In this document: positions 43,356-52,541 of the stretch, piece after piece
Layout: each line of letters starts with the position of its first letter
Position numbering within the stretch: the stretch's first letter is position 1
DNA from: Kocuria soli
GTDB taxonomy: Bacteria; Actinomycetota; Actinomycetes; Actinomycetales; Micrococcaceae
Assembly (NCBI RefSeq): GCF_003797835.1
Contig: NZ_RKMF01000009.1
Location: 62,001-126,000 of the forward strand
Direction: 5' to 3'
DNA: 64,000 bases
The notes under the pieces: generated by a model
The model's database searches: none
The model's input: only the letters and a program-made list of their open reading frames with translations
What the model was told of the DNA's origin: nothing
Translations under genes and position numbers: made by a program

Positions 43356-44428
43356 GGGATCACCTCTGTGGTCACGGCGGATATGGCCCGGACCATGTCG
43401 GCGACCGACCCGGGCCGGTCCTCCGGAGCGGTCACGGCCGGGGCCGTCAGCACCGCGTCGGCAACCCGTTGCGGCGTCGGGCCCGTGAGCAGGTTCGCGG
43501 GCGGCAGGATCTCGGAATTGCCGCCGACGTCCGTGGCCACCACGCGCAGACCCGCCGCGCGAGCATCGAGCAGGGTGTAGCTCAGGTTCTCCCATGCGGA
43601 GAGCTGGACCACGACGTCGTGCCGTCCCATGGCCTCCCAGGCGTCCACGAAACCCGGCCAACGGACTGCCGCCACGATTCCGAGGTCGGCGGCCAGCTCA
43701 CGCAAGGACTCGAGATCCGGTCCCGTGCCGGCCACCGTCAGACGAGCCCCGGGGGCACGTTCCAGGATCAACGGCATGGCGCGCAGCAGGAGGTCGATGC
43801 GCTTCTCCGGTGCCAGGCGGGACAGGGAGAGGATCCGCGGACCGCCCTCCTCCGCGCGGGTCCGCACGGGCCGTGCGTTCACCGCGTTGGGAATCACAGT
43901 GACCGGCAGCGGCACGTTCCACTTGTCCAGCATGGTGCGCCGGGTGGATTCCGAGACCGCGATCAGGGCGTCGAAGCGACGCAGCCGTGCCGAGTGCAGG
44001 TGAGTGCTGAGCCGGGAGCGCCACCGGGTGCCGTGATACAGGAGGTCCTCGCCCGCAATACCGTGCTCGGTCGAGATCAGCTGGACGCTGCGGTCCGTGG
44101 CGAAGGCACAGGCGGCGACGACGTCTGCGTAGGCCAGGTGGGTGTGCACCACCGCCGCTCCCACACGGCGTGCGTTGCGGCGGAGCGCGCGGACGGAGGC
44201 ACGAACGCCGGCCGCCGGGCCGAAGTCTGGCGACACGACCACCGCGGCCCCTACGGCCTCCAACTCACGGGCCAACGGTCCGGGCGGGCACAGCACGACC
44301 AGCCGGAGCCCGTCGAGTCCCGTACGCGCAACGTCGAGCACATGCCGCCCCACCCCGCCGAGCTCGCCGACGGGGACCGCCCAGAGCGTCACTGGGTCCG
44401 CGAAAGGTTGCTCCGGAATCGCCGTCAC
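43352..44428 (-). CDS. Family-4 glycosyltransferase
   Basis: 358 residues. VPVGELGGVGRHVLDV, HTHLAYADVVAA, ISTEHG, the donor loop ILSLSRLAPEKRIDLLL, and WENLSYTLLDARAAGL mark a GT4 enzyme; the second acidic residue of the usual E-x7-E is Asp here. The GTG at 44428 is preferred to the ATG two codons earlier because GGAGGA then lies 6 nt away and the start overlaps the NeuB stop as GTGA. Confidence 0.88.
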   Translation of the reverse strand: MTAIPEQPFADPVTLWAVPVGELGGVGRHVLDVARTGLDGLRLVVLCPPGPLARELEAVGAAVVVSPDFGPAAGVRASVRALRRNARRVGAAVVHTHLAYADVVAACAFATDRSVQLISTEHGIAGEDLLYHGTRWRSRLSTHLHSARLRRFDALIAVSESTRRTMLDKWNVPLPVTVIPNAVNARPVRTRAEEGGPRILSLSRLAPEKRIDLLLRAMPLILERAPGARLTVAGTGPDLESLRELAADLGIVAAVRWPGFVDAWEAMGRHDVVVQLSAWENLSYTLLDARAAGLRVVATDVGGNSEILPPANLLTGPTPQRVADAVLTAPAVTAPEDRPGSVADMVRAISAVTTEVIP

Positions 44429-46677
44429 AGCCATTCCTCCAGACGTTCCAGGGCGGTCCAGAACCCGGCGCCGCCGTTGACATGGCCCTGCCAGATCTCC
44501 GGGATGAACGGGACCCCGGGGGCCGAACGGCGCAGTTGCGAGGCCAGGGCGGGCCAGTCGACCTCGCCCTCCCCGATCTGGACGCCTTCGCCGTCCACAC
44601 CGACCGCGTCGACCAGGTGAAGGTGCGTCGTGTACGGGGCCAACTGCTCAACGGCTTCGGACAACGAAAGCCCCAGGAACGTGACGGCGAGCTTGGTGTG
44701 GGAGATGTCCAGGCACAACCCGGTGCCCGTGGTCCGGGCGAACTCGGCCGTGTCCGCGGGGTCAAGGAACAGGTTGTGGAACTGCTGGCCACCCATGAGC
44801 CAGGGGTAGGGCGGCAGGGTCTGGGCCGCGATCCGCACCCCGGTCGTGTCCAGCTTCCCCAAGGCCTCCGCAACCCGTTCGTAGGCCGGAGCGCGGCGGC
44901 CGGCACCCAGGTGACGATCCGTGGTGAAGCCACCCATCGTGACCACCATGAGGGGTTCGTCGTCGGCGTCCGGGAACCAGGTGCTCAGGGCCCGGGTGAC
45001 GTCGATCGTGCGCTGCACCTGGCGGATGGACTCCGCCCGGTGTTCGGCGTCCCGGGAGGCCAGGTCCACCAGGAAGTCCCCCGCGAACAGATCCGGGAGG
45101 TGGGTGGTGAACGCCCGGATGCTGCGTCCCGTGAGCGCTTGCGGCAGGACGTCAGCCGGATCGATCTCCAGGTCCTTGTAGGAGAAATGGAATTCCAGGA
45201 AGTCCGGCGTGCAATCAGTGGTGAGCGCCGCGATGTCGTGGTAGCGGACGGGAAGACCCCACGGGCGGTCGAAGTGGAACTGACGGGCCGTGGGGACGAC
45301 GTCGTGCAGGTCGCCTTCGAAGAAGAACTCCCCCTGTCCCACGGACCGGTGCAGCGTTCGGCCGATCAGGCGGTGCCGCGAGTTCGGCTGCAGGCCACGT
45401 CCGGGGCTCTTGACCTCGACGTCGGCCTCCCCGACCACATGCCCGGGTTCCAGCTGGCGGCTGGCCACCAGGGACTTGGACAGGTTGATCCGGTTCATGG
45501 CCTCCCCCGTGGAGACCACGCGGGGCCGGGTGCTGCCCAGGGACGCTTCGACCTCCCGGATCTGTGCGGTCATGCGCGAGAACTCCTCGGACAGGAGGGA
45601 GACCTTGTGGTCGTTGCCCTCCATCGCACGGTCCCAGGTCAGGTGTTTCTCGATGATCTTGGCACCGCGCGCCACTGCGGCCACCGGGACGTGGATGCCG
45701 CGTTCGTGGCCGGAGTAGCCGATCGGGCAGCCCCCGATCTCGCCGAGCCGGTCCATGTAGGCCAGGTTGATGTCCTTGAACGGTGCCGGGTAGGTCGACT
45801 GGCAGTGCAGCAGCGCGAACGGGACACCCAACGAGCGCACCAGGTCCACCGATTCCCTGATCTCCTCCTCCCTGCTCATGCCCGTGGAGAGCACCATGGG
45901 GAGACGGTGTGATCCCGCGTCCTTCAGCAGGTCGTGGTTGGTCAGGTCCGCGGAGGCGATCTTGAGGGCGTCCACGCCGTAATCCGCCAGGGCCTTCACA
46001 CTCGGGGAATCCCAGGGCGTGCACATGACGGCCAGTCCACGGTCCCGGGCGTGGTCGAACACGGGGAGCAGGTCCGGGGCGGGCAGCGCGAACTTGGTCA
46101 GCAGGTCCAGGGTGTACTGGACCCCCAGGTCTTCCCCGGCCGAACCGGTCTGCCGGTAAAGAGCGCCCATGTCCCGCAGCTGGAACTTCACGGCCTGGGC
46201 CCCGGCCTCCGCCGCCCGGTCGACCAGCTCACGCGCCAGGTCCACGGAGCCGTTGTGGTTGTTGCCGATTTCGGCGATCACGAAGCACGGCTGTCCGGGG
46301 CCGACGGCGTGCTCGCCGATCCGTAGTTCGGCGTCCTTGTTGATCGCCAGTGCCGCCAGCCGCCCGCGCTCGTCCAGCAGCGGGAGGTGCGCGGCGCCGA
46401 CGGGCAAGGCGGCCAGGATCTCGGCGGTGTCGGCCCCAAACGGCAGCGTCACCACGTCTCGATTGGCCACGACGGCGGAGGCCACCTCCAGGTCGGCCTG
46501 CGGGTTCGCGATGATCCAGCGGCGGAAGTCGCCGTCGGAGATGGAGCCGTGGAGCTGTCCGCGGCTGTCCACGCAGAACACGATCCGGTCCTTGTTCTCC
46601 GTCATCTTCCGCAACGCGACCAGCACTGAGTCTTCGGCGAAGACCAGGTACGGGGTGAGTCGACGTTCGATGATCAT
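44425..46677 (-). CDS. neuB: Nonulosonate (N-acetylneuraminate-type) synthase fused to CBS pair, SAF and TIM-barrel domains
   Basis: 750 residues in four parts: a CBS pair (about 1-112, FCVDSRGQLHGSISDGD), a NeuB barrel (about 130-380, CFVIAEIGNNHNGSVDLA and EKHLTWDRAMEGNDHKVS), a SAF antifreeze-like domain (about 395-460), and a xylose-isomerase-like barrel (about 475-750, with DISHTKLAV and HLHLVDAVGVDGEG). NeuB condenses a hexose with phosphoenolpyruvate to give sialic, legionaminic or related acids. CBS domains usually sense adenosyl ligands; the last barrel could act on the precursor sugar. ATG at 46677 overlaps the neuA stop. Confidence 0.9.
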   Translation of the reverse strand: MIIERRLTPYLVFAEDSVLVALRKMTENKDRIVFCVDSRGQLHGSISDGDFRRWIIANPQADLEVASAVVANRDVVTLPFGADTAEILAALPVGAAHLPLLDERGRLAALAINKDAELRIGEHAVGPGQPCFVIAEIGNNHNGSVDLARELVDRAAEAGAQAVKFQLRDMGALYRQTGSAGEDLGVQYTLDLLTKFALPAPDLLPVFDHARDRGLAVMCTPWDSPSVKALADYGVDALKIASADLTNHDLLKDAGSHRLPMVLSTGMSREEEIRESVDLVRSLGVPFALLHCQSTYPAPFKDINLAYMDRLGEIGGCPIGYSGHERGIHVPVAAVARGAKIIEKHLTWDRAMEGNDHKVSLLSEEFSRMTAQIREVEASLGSTRPRVVSTGEAMNRINLSKSLVASRQLEPGHVVGEADVEVKSPGRGLQPNSRHRLIGRTLHRSVGQGEFFFEGDLHDVVPTARQFHFDRPWGLPVRYHDIAALTTDCTPDFLEFHFSYKDLEIDPADVLPQALTGRSIRAFTTHLPDLFAGDFLVDLASRDAEHRAESIRQVQRTIDVTRALSTWFPDADDEPLMVVTMGGFTTDRHLGAGRRAPAYERVAEALGKLDTTGVRIAAQTLPPYPWLMGGQQFHNLFLDPADTAEFARTTGTGLCLDISHTKLAVTFLGLSLSEAVEQLAPYTTHLHLVDAVGVDGEGVQIGEGEVDWPALASQLRRSAPGVPFIPEIWQGHVNGGAGFWTALERLEEWL

Positions 46678-47459
46678 CGGCGGCCCCCCGGCCGATCCGC
46701 GGACGACGGTGCCGCCGCTGCGGTGGTCGCGGCGCCGTCGTTCCCCAGCGCCTTGGCGTGCCGGGCCACCAGTTGCTCGGCCAGGGTGAAGTCGAGTTCG
46801 GTGTCGATGTCGGTTCCTTCGAGGTCGTCCAGTTCGAACAGGCCCACCGTGCCGCCGATGCGGTTGTGGAGGCGGTCGTAGATCCCGGGGCGGGTCAGGT
46901 AGAGCGAGCCGTTCTCCCGGTACCGGAGGTCGATCCGGGACATGTCCTGGCGCCGCAAGCGGGCGTAGACGTCGTAGTCGGCCACCGGGTGCCCCGTGGG
47001 TGCCTCCTTTGAGGGTTCGGCATCGTAGCGCCACAGGAACGGAGTCACGGGAACCACCCCCACCAGGCTATCCACCCGCGTGGCACGGAACTGGTCCACC
47101 GCTCGGTCCAGGGTCCCCGGGAACCGCAGCGGGCTGGTTGCCTGCAGGAAGAGCACGCCCTCGGGTTCGCCGGCTTCGGCGCGGTGATGGGACAGTGCGT
47201 GTTCGATCACCGGTTCGCTGGGGGTCAGGTCCTCGGCCAGTTCCGACGGGCGCAGGAACGGAACCTCCGCGCCGTGTTCGAGGGCGACTTCGCGGATCTC
47301 GGGAGAGTCGGTCGAGACCAGCACGCGAAGGTCGGCCTCGGCGGCCAATGCGGACCGGATGGTCCAGGCGACCAGCGGCAGTCCGCCCAGGTCACGGATG
47401 TTCTTGCCCGGGACGCCCTTGGACCCGCCGCGTACGGGGATCACGCACAGAATGGTCAC
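46674..47459 (-). CDS. neuA: Acylneuraminate (nonulosonate) cytidylyltransferase
   Basis: Activates a nonulosonic acid with CTP to the CMP-sugar used by transferases. 261 residues. The CTP-binding loop IPVRGGSKGVPGKNIRDLGG is at 7-26, followed by LVSTDSPEI, FLQATSPLR and a C-terminal DIDTELDFTLAEQL. The final 25 residues are Ala/Pro/Ser-rich. GTG at 47459 overlaps the preceding stop (GTGA). Directly upstream of neuB, so the CMP-nonulosonate is made and activated from one operon. Confidence 0.94.
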   Translation of the reverse strand: MTILCVIPVRGGSKGVPGKNIRDLGGLPLVAWTIRSALAAEADLRVLVSTDSPEIREVALEHGAEVPFLRPSELAEDLTPSEPVIEHALSHHRAEAGEPEGVLFLQATSPLRFPGTLDRAVDQFRATRVDSLVGVVPVTPFLWRYDAEPSKEAPTGHPVADYDVYARLRRQDMSRIDLRYRENGSLYLTRPGIYDRLHNRIGGTVGLFELDDLEGTDIDTELDFTLAEQLVARHAKALGNDGAATTAAAAPSSADRPGGRR

Positions 47460-48730
47460 GGCTGTCCGCCTCTCGGTCGCAGGGTGTTCGGCCCCGGATG
47501 GTGGGACGAGGAGCCGGAATCGCGCTCGGTGTGCGGCGCAGCGCCCGGGAACAGGTGAGCGGCAATCGCGGTGGCCGGTTCGGTCGTGGGTTCGGGCAGG
47601 GCGAGGGTGGGAGTGGGATCCGTCCCCGGCTGCCACCTGGTCATGCCGTACCGATCCCAGAATTCGAGCAGCCACGCGGGCGGTGCGGGGTGGGTGACCC
47701 ACGCGGGACGGCCAGCCGCAGCAGCTTCCAGCACCCCGGTCGAGAAGACCGCCGCCACGGGACCCGTGGTGCGGGCCAAAGGCGTGGCCGAGGAACCGAT
47801 CGTCAGACCTTGACGCTGCCACACGGCGTGGGTCATGCGGGAGAGCTTGTCGGTCTCGGCCGGGTGGGGTCGGTACACGGCACCCGTGGCCCGGCAGTAC
47901 GTCAGAGCGGCGCGGGCGGCATCGCGGCGGGCCAGTTCCGCTCCGTGGAGCTGGCCCAGGAACACCCCGGGATCGAAGGTGGTGGCCGCGCCGTCGGCAC
48001 CGGTTCCGGCGCCCGCTCCTGTACCGGCTCCTGTGCCGGCTCCGGGCCGGGACGGCTCCTCGGGGGTCCCGACGCCGCGGGCGGCCTCCCACAGCAGCTG
48101 GGAGCCGACGGTCGTCGTGGTCACGTCGGTTCGCCCCGCCCGCCACCAGTCGGCGTCCCTTTCGGTGAAGGCCAGCAGGTGCGACTGCGCCGGCAAGGGC
48201 GGCACCTGGTGGGCCAACAGCCCGTGCTGCACCACAGTGAAACGGGCCCCGGTGGCACACGCCCAGCGGTACGCAGCTGCTCCGGGGGCCAGGTAGTTGC
48301 CCACCGCCAGGACCTGGTCAAGGTGTCGCAGTACCTCGGGGACGCGTGAGATGTCCGCAACCGTGTCCACCACCCGGGCTCGGGTGGGCAGTGGGCTGTG
48401 CCGTGACCCGGTCACCATGTCCGTGACCACCCGCACGGACAGTTCCTGCGGAAGGAGATAGGCGACCCCGTCCGCCACGCCCTGAAGCAGAGCGGCGCGC
48501 TCCGTCGGCCGGAGCAGCGCAGCCGTCTGGGTGGGACCCAGCGAGTCCAGTGCGACCAGGGTGTGCACGGGGGCGCCGTCGTGCTGCAGGTACAGCGGCG
48601 CGCGCTCGGCTCGGAGGACCGCCCGCGCCCGGCGCGGCAGGGGTTGCCGCCCACACTGCCATCGGTGCCACGCGGCAAGGTCCTCCGGGCTTGGAAACGC
48701 CGGGCCGGGAAATGCGGGGCCCGGGCTCAT
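47456..48730 (-). CDS. Putative GT-B-type transferase, possible sialyl/nonulosonate transferase
   Basis: 424 residues with no clear family match to me. Suggestive segments are VVQHGLLAHQVPPLPAQSHL, VGSQLLWEA, AVYRPHPAETDKLSRM, and FSTGVLEAAAAGRPAWV, which resemble the donor-binding C-domain of capsule and polysialyl transferases. Position directly before neuA fits a CMP-sugar user. Ala/Gly/Thr tandem codons (48000-48055) insert a low-complexity stretch. ATG at 48730 overlaps the upstream stop. Another GT-B enzyme is possible. Confidence 0.55.
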   Translation of the reverse strand: MSPGPAFPGPAFPSPEDLAAWHRWQCGRQPLPRRARAVLRAERAPLYLQHDGAPVHTLVALDSLGPTQTAALLRPTERAALLQGVADGVAYLLPQELSVRVVTDMVTGSRHSPLPTRARVVDTVADISRVPEVLRHLDQVLAVGNYLAPGAAAYRWACATGARFTVVQHGLLAHQVPPLPAQSHLLAFTERDADWWRAGRTDVTTTTVGSQLLWEAARGVGTPEEPSRPGAGTGAGTGAGAGTGADGAATTFDPGVFLGQLHGAELARRDAARAALTYCRATGAVYRPHPAETDKLSRMTHAVWQRQGLTIGSSATPLARTTGPVAAVFSTGVLEAAAAGRPAWVTHPAPPAWLLEFWDRYGMTRWQPGTDPTPTLALPEPTTEPATAIAAHLFPGAAPHTERDSGSSSHHPGPNTLRPRGGQP

Positions 48731-49773
48731 GACTCCCACCACTGTTCGACGCTGTGAGCCCGATGGGCAAACGTGTGCTCGGCCAGGGACCGGCGCCGTC
48801 CCGCTTCCCGGATGCGACGGCCCCACGCGGGGTCTGCCACGGCACGACGCGACAGATCCAGCAGTTCGTCCCGATCGGAAAAGACGAGCACTTCCTTGGC
48901 CGGTTCGTAGAACTCGGCCACGTCCGCCCGGTCGACCAGCTGGAGCCCACCGGCCCCGGGCACCTCGAAAGTCCGCATGGACAGTCCCCCCTGTCGGCCG
49001 TGAATGTTGACCGCGGCCGCCGCCTCCGCCTGGACCGCATAGGCTTCGGACAGGGAGATGTCACGGTGCCACGGCAGGCCGGGGCGGGCCCATTCCCACG
49101 TGCGCAATCGGTCCACGGGGTGCCCGCTCCACTGCCGACCGTAGACGCGCACGGAGACGCCGTTGCCGTGCAGGTGGTTCAGCAGGTCCACGCGGTTCGG
49201 GTAGCGGGAGCCCACGAAGACCACCTCCCCGATTCCGGCTGCACAGCCGTGTCCGGGACGGGCCGCGGTGTGGAGCAGGTGGGGGTCGTAGGCGTTGGGA
49301 AGATGGTGCGCCCGCACTCCCATTGCTCGCAGCTGCTGGGCCTCCGTTGCCGCGTAACTCAGCACCGGTCCCACGGTGCGCAGGAACTCGATCGAGTGTC
49401 GGTGCCGTGCCAGGTCGTCGTAGAGCCAGAGGATGACGGGAATCCGCCGGTCAGCCAGTTCTCCCCAGAGGTCCTCCCCCAGGGTGTCGCCTTTGATCAC
49501 GATCACCCGGTCCGGCTCGGTCCTCCGCACGGCCTCGACCGCTCGGCGGGTGTCCCAGTCGGACCTGGCGCGGTGCCGGTCGACTCCCCAACGCTCGGGC
49601 AGTTCCAACCACGCCTTGTTCCGGGCCTTCATGGCGAAGCTGTCCAGGGCGTCGTAGCGGTGGGTCACGACGTCGTAGCCCACCTCTTCGAAACCCCGGG
49701 CAATGCCGTGGTGGTAGCCGTGGAATGCCGGCGAGATCAACAAGAGCCGACGGCCGTCGGCGGAGGGCGTCAT
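48727..49773 (-). CDS. CgeB-like glycosyltransferase
   Basis: 348 residues. LLLISPAFHGYHHGIARGFEE-type start (shortened here), VIVIKGDTL, LWLYDDLARHRH, VVFVGSRYPNRVDLLNHL, and MRTFEVPGAGGLQLVDRADV with EFYEPAKEVLVFSD form the CgeB/spore-maturation GT1-like pattern. Likely a polysaccharide glycosyltransferase of GT-B fold. ATG at 49773 overlaps the preceding GT2 stop (ATGA). Confidence 0.8.
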   Translation of the reverse strand: MTPSADGRRLLLISPAFHGYHHGIARGFEEVGYDVVTHRYDALDSFAMKARNKAWLELPERWGVDRHRARSDWDTRRAVEAVRRTEPDRVIVIKGDTLGEDLWGELADRRIPVILWLYDDLARHRHSIEFLRTVGPVLSYAATEAQQLRAMGVRAHHLPNAYDPHLLHTAARPGHGCAAGIGEVVFVGSRYPNRVDLLNHLHGNGVSVRVYGRQWSGHPVDRLRTWEWARPGLPWHRDISLSEAYAVQAEAAAAVNIHGRQGGLSMRTFEVPGAGGLQLVDRADVAEFYEPAKEVLVFSDRDELLDLSRRAVADPAWGRRIREAGRRRSLAEHTFAHRAHSVEQWWES

Positions 49774-50747
49774 CGGAGCAGCCCCATTTCCTGCCGAAGA
49801 ACCTCCACGGGGCGTACCGGAGTGCCCCGGAGGCGCCGCAGGCCGTTGACGGAGAAGTTCACCAGAGTCGCGGCTCGCAGACTCCAGCGGAGCACCTCGG
49901 GGTGCCCCCACTTCCGGGCGTAGCGGAACCGGGATTCGACCAGCCATTCCCGTCGCTTCCCGGCTGCGGACGAGCCTCCCCCGACGTGGGAGACCCGCAC
50001 CGTGGGAACCAGCACGGAGGGCACGGAGCGCATCCGGAGGCGGCGCTGCAGGTCGACCTCCTCACAGTTCATGTGGAACCCTTCGTCGAACCCGCCGACG
50101 GCGCGAACCTCCGCCAGGGGCAGCAGCATCGCGGCTCCCATGACCCAGTCCACGGGCGTGGTCGTCTCGGACTGTTGGGCGCGGACGTCGTGCCCCACGG
50201 CGTCGTGCAGGTGGGTCCGCCAGCGCGCCAGGGGCGTGAGCCACTCGGTGACCTGGTGGGCGATCGTGGGGAATTGGCGTCCGGCCCATTGCCAGGTCCC
50301 GTCCGGGTGGGTAACGGCCGGGCTGGCCACGGCCGGCTGCCAGGGTTCAGCGGCACGGACCAGCTCGGCCACCTGTTCGGCGGTCATCACGACGTCGGAG
50401 TTCAGCACGAGCGCCAACGGCGTGTTGACCTGCGCGAGTGCCGTGTTGACGGCGGCCCCGAATCCCCCGTTGGTCGAGCGGCGGATCACCTGGACCCGCG
50501 GGTCGGGTCGCTCGGGCGAGGGCCACGGCAACGGAAAGGGTGAGGGTGAGGCGTCGTCGCACACGATGATCGACGGCGCACCGGCCTCACCCGTGCGGCG
50601 GTCACCGTCGCCGGTGGGGCCGGCGTGCTTCCCGCCGTCGTCGCTGTCGTCACCGAGGAGCAGGTGGATGAGCCCATCGGCCTGGGCGGGGTCCCCGTAA
50701 TGCGGGATGACGACGGTGACCGGTGACAGTCGAGTGGAATCGTCCAC
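49770..50747 (-). CDS. Family-2 glycosyltransferase (rhamnosyltransferase-like)
   Basis: 325 residues. VTVVIPHYGDPAQADGL, VIRRSTNGGFGAAVNTALA, LALVLNSDVVM (metal site), and HMNCEEVDLQRRLRMR match WbbL-type enzymes, which often use dTDP-rhamnose, consistent with the rml genes. A Gly/Asp-rich insert follows the first strand. The GTG at 50747 is chosen because AAGGAG lies 8 nt before it; an ATG six codons earlier has no ribosome site. First gene of the ten-gene minus-strand operon. Confidence 0.88.
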   Translation of the reverse strand: MDDSTRLSPVTVVIPHYGDPAQADGLIHLLLGDDSDDGGKHAGPTGDGDRRTGEAGAPSIIVCDDASPSPFPLPWPSPERPDPRVQVIRRSTNGGFGAAVNTALAQVNTPLALVLNSDVVMTAEQVAELVRAAEPWQPAVASPAVTHPDGTWQWAGRQFPTIAHQVTEWLTPLARWRTHLHDAVGHDVRAQQSETTTPVDWVMGAAMLLPLAEVRAVGGFDEGFHMNCEEVDLQRRLRMRSVPSVLVPTVRVSHVGGGSSAAGKRREWLVESRFRYARKWGHPEVLRWSLRAATLVNFSVNGLRRLRGTPVRPVEVLRQEMGLLR

Positions 50748-50863
50748 GCCTGATCTCCTTGACATCACCGCGGGTGTTCGCGGCCGAGGGGGGTACGGGG
50801 CAGCCGGGGTTCTCGGGTGCCCTCGGGGGGCGAGCATCCGACCGGCCGTGGCCTCTGCCGAAA

Positions 50864-50892
50864 TGGGCAAACACGATGCTACAGAATATAGT
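50864..50892 (+). promoter_or_regulatory. Candidate promoter of the BY-kinase gene
   Basis: TGGGCA (50864-50869) and TATAGT (50887-50892) are 17 bp apart, in the 266-bp divergent region between the GT2 operon and the kinase gene. The leader that follows holds a GGCCGA-CCTG-TCGGCC hairpin at 50954-50969. Confidence 0.4.
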
Positions 50893-51013
50893 TGACATTC
50901 CAAGTACGTACCCCGTGTGGGCTGCACAGGGGGGTGCTTGGCATCCGGGGCAAGGCCGACCTGTCGGCCACCACCCTGGTCGGTCCACCCACGACTCTTG
51001 AAGCGGAGACCCC

Positions 51014-52528
51014 GTGCCCCAGCAGGACACCTCGGACGAGCAATACCTCGACGCCCCCGTGCACATCGCGCACAGACTCCGGGCCGTCGCCCGGGCCGCG
51101 GGATGGTACTGGAAAGTCGCTCTAGCACTGATTGTCCTGTCCGTGGCAGCCGGAGCAGCCATCGCGTTGCTCATGCCCAAGGTCTATTCGTCCACGAACA
51201 CCGTCATGGTGGTCACGGGCAACAGCAACACGCTGGGCGATTACATGACCGCTGACAGCGTCTCCCTGTCGAAAGCCGACTCGTACATGCAACTCGGGGG
51301 ATCCCCCGAAGTTGCCCAGATCGCGGCCGAGTCCTTGGACGGAACCCCGGTCCACGACGTCGCTTTCTCCGTGGTCCCAGGAACCTCTCAGATCAAGGTC
51401 GAGGGCCGCTCTGATTCCCCCGAAGGATCCGCCAAGGTCGCCGACGCCTACGCCGGGGCGCTGACCCAGGAAGTGCAACGCATCGAGTCGATCGCCACGG
51501 AAGGCAACAACTACGAGCCACCGTCCCCGTCGCCCTCCGAAGACGGTGGGGAGGAAGCGTCTCCCGAATCCTCCGAGGACGGCACCGGTCTGGTCCAGGT
51601 CGTCCCGGTGAGCTCCGCATCCGTCCCGGAATCCCCCGTGTCCCCGGATCTCCGCCTGAACCTCCTAGTGGGCGTAGGCGTCGGCCTGCTGCTGGCTGCC
51701 CTCTACGTGCTCGCCCGGAGCCTGTTCGACCGAAAGGTCCGTTCCTCGGAGGCCGTCGCAAATGCCACCGGCCTGGCAATCCTGGGCACCATCCCGCTGG
51801 ACAAGCGACTCACGGCCAAGCGGGGGGTCATCCCCACCGCTCCCCCACGCAAGGACCGGGAGGCCTGGGCCACCTCGGAGGCCTTCCGCCAGCTCCGGAC
51901 CAATCTGACATTCGCCAACGTGGACGATCCGCCACGCACCGTCGTCGTGACTTCCTCCGTGGCTGGGGAAGGGAAATCGTCCGTCGCGGCCAATCTCGCG
52001 GTCACGCTGGGAGCCCTGGGTCAGCCGACGGTGCTCGTCGACGCCGACCTCCGGAGGCCTGTGCAGACCGAACTGTTCGGGCTCACGGAGGGTGCGGGTC
52101 TGACGGACGTCCTGGCCGGTGCGGCCGAACTCGAGGACGTCCTGCAGGACTGGGAACCCGGTTCCAACGTCCATCTCCTGGGCGCGGGACGGACGCCGCC
52201 GAACCCCTCCGAACTGCTGGGCTCCAAGACCATGCGCAACCTGCTGGCGCGCATGGGGCAGGACTACATGGTGGTCATCGATTCGCCGCCCCTGTTGCCC
52301 GTCACGGACCCGTCCGTGCTGGCCAAGGGTGCCGACGGCGTGGTGATCGTGACGCAGGCCAACAAGACCAATCTGGACGACCTGACCAAGGCGGTCGCGC
52401 GGCTCCACACGGTCGGCGCCACGATCCTGGGAGCTGTGCTCAACCAGGTTCCCCGCAAGGGCTCGGGGGCCAATGAGTACGGTTACTATTCAGATGCGTA
52501 CTACTACTCATCGAGCAGCCGTCACTGA
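51014..52528 (+). CDS. Wzc/CpsCD-type BY-kinase with chain-length domain
   Basis: 504 residues. A Wzz-like part (transmembrane 33-53 and about 216-234, with an extracytoplasmic loop) is fused to a tyrosine kinase: Walker A SVAGEGKSS near 314-322, Walker A' VLVDADLRRP at 339-348, Walker B VVIDSPPLL. The tail has a six-tyrosine cluster, YGYYSDAYYYSS, for autophosphorylation. Such proteins set polysaccharide length and export. GTG at 51014 with GGAG 5 nt before. A low-molecular-weight phosphatase at 53230-53832 is its likely opponent. Confidence 0.95.
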   Translation: MPQQDTSDEQYLDAPVHIAHRLRAVARAAGWYWKVALALIVLSVAAGAAIALLMPKVYSSTNTVMVVTGNSNTLGDYMTADSVSLSKADSYMQLGGSPEVAQIAAESLDGTPVHDVAFSVVPGTSQIKVEGRSDSPEGSAKVADAYAGALTQEVQRIESIATEGNNYEPPSPSPSEDGGEEASPESSEDGTGLVQVVPVSSASVPESPVSPDLRLNLLVGVGVGLLLAALYVLARSLFDRKVRSSEAVANATGLAILGTIPLDKRLTAKRGVIPTAPPRKDREAWATSEAFRQLRTNLTFANVDDPPRTVVVTSSVAGEGKSSVAANLAVTLGALGQPTVLVDADLRRPVQTELFGLTEGAGLTDVLAGAAELEDVLQDWEPGSNVHLLGAGRTPPNPSELLGSKTMRNLLARMGQDYMVVIDSPPLLPVTDPSVLAKGADGVVIVTQANKTNLDDLTKAVARLHTVGATILGAVLNQVPRKGSGANEYGYYSDAYYYSSSSRH

Positions 52529-52541
52529 TCCAAGGACGAAC

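Noticed and set aside
50892-50897. TTGACA as a -35 box for the BY-kinase gene
   Set aside because: No -10-like hexamer lies 16-18 bp downstream; the TATAGT overlapping it makes a better -10.
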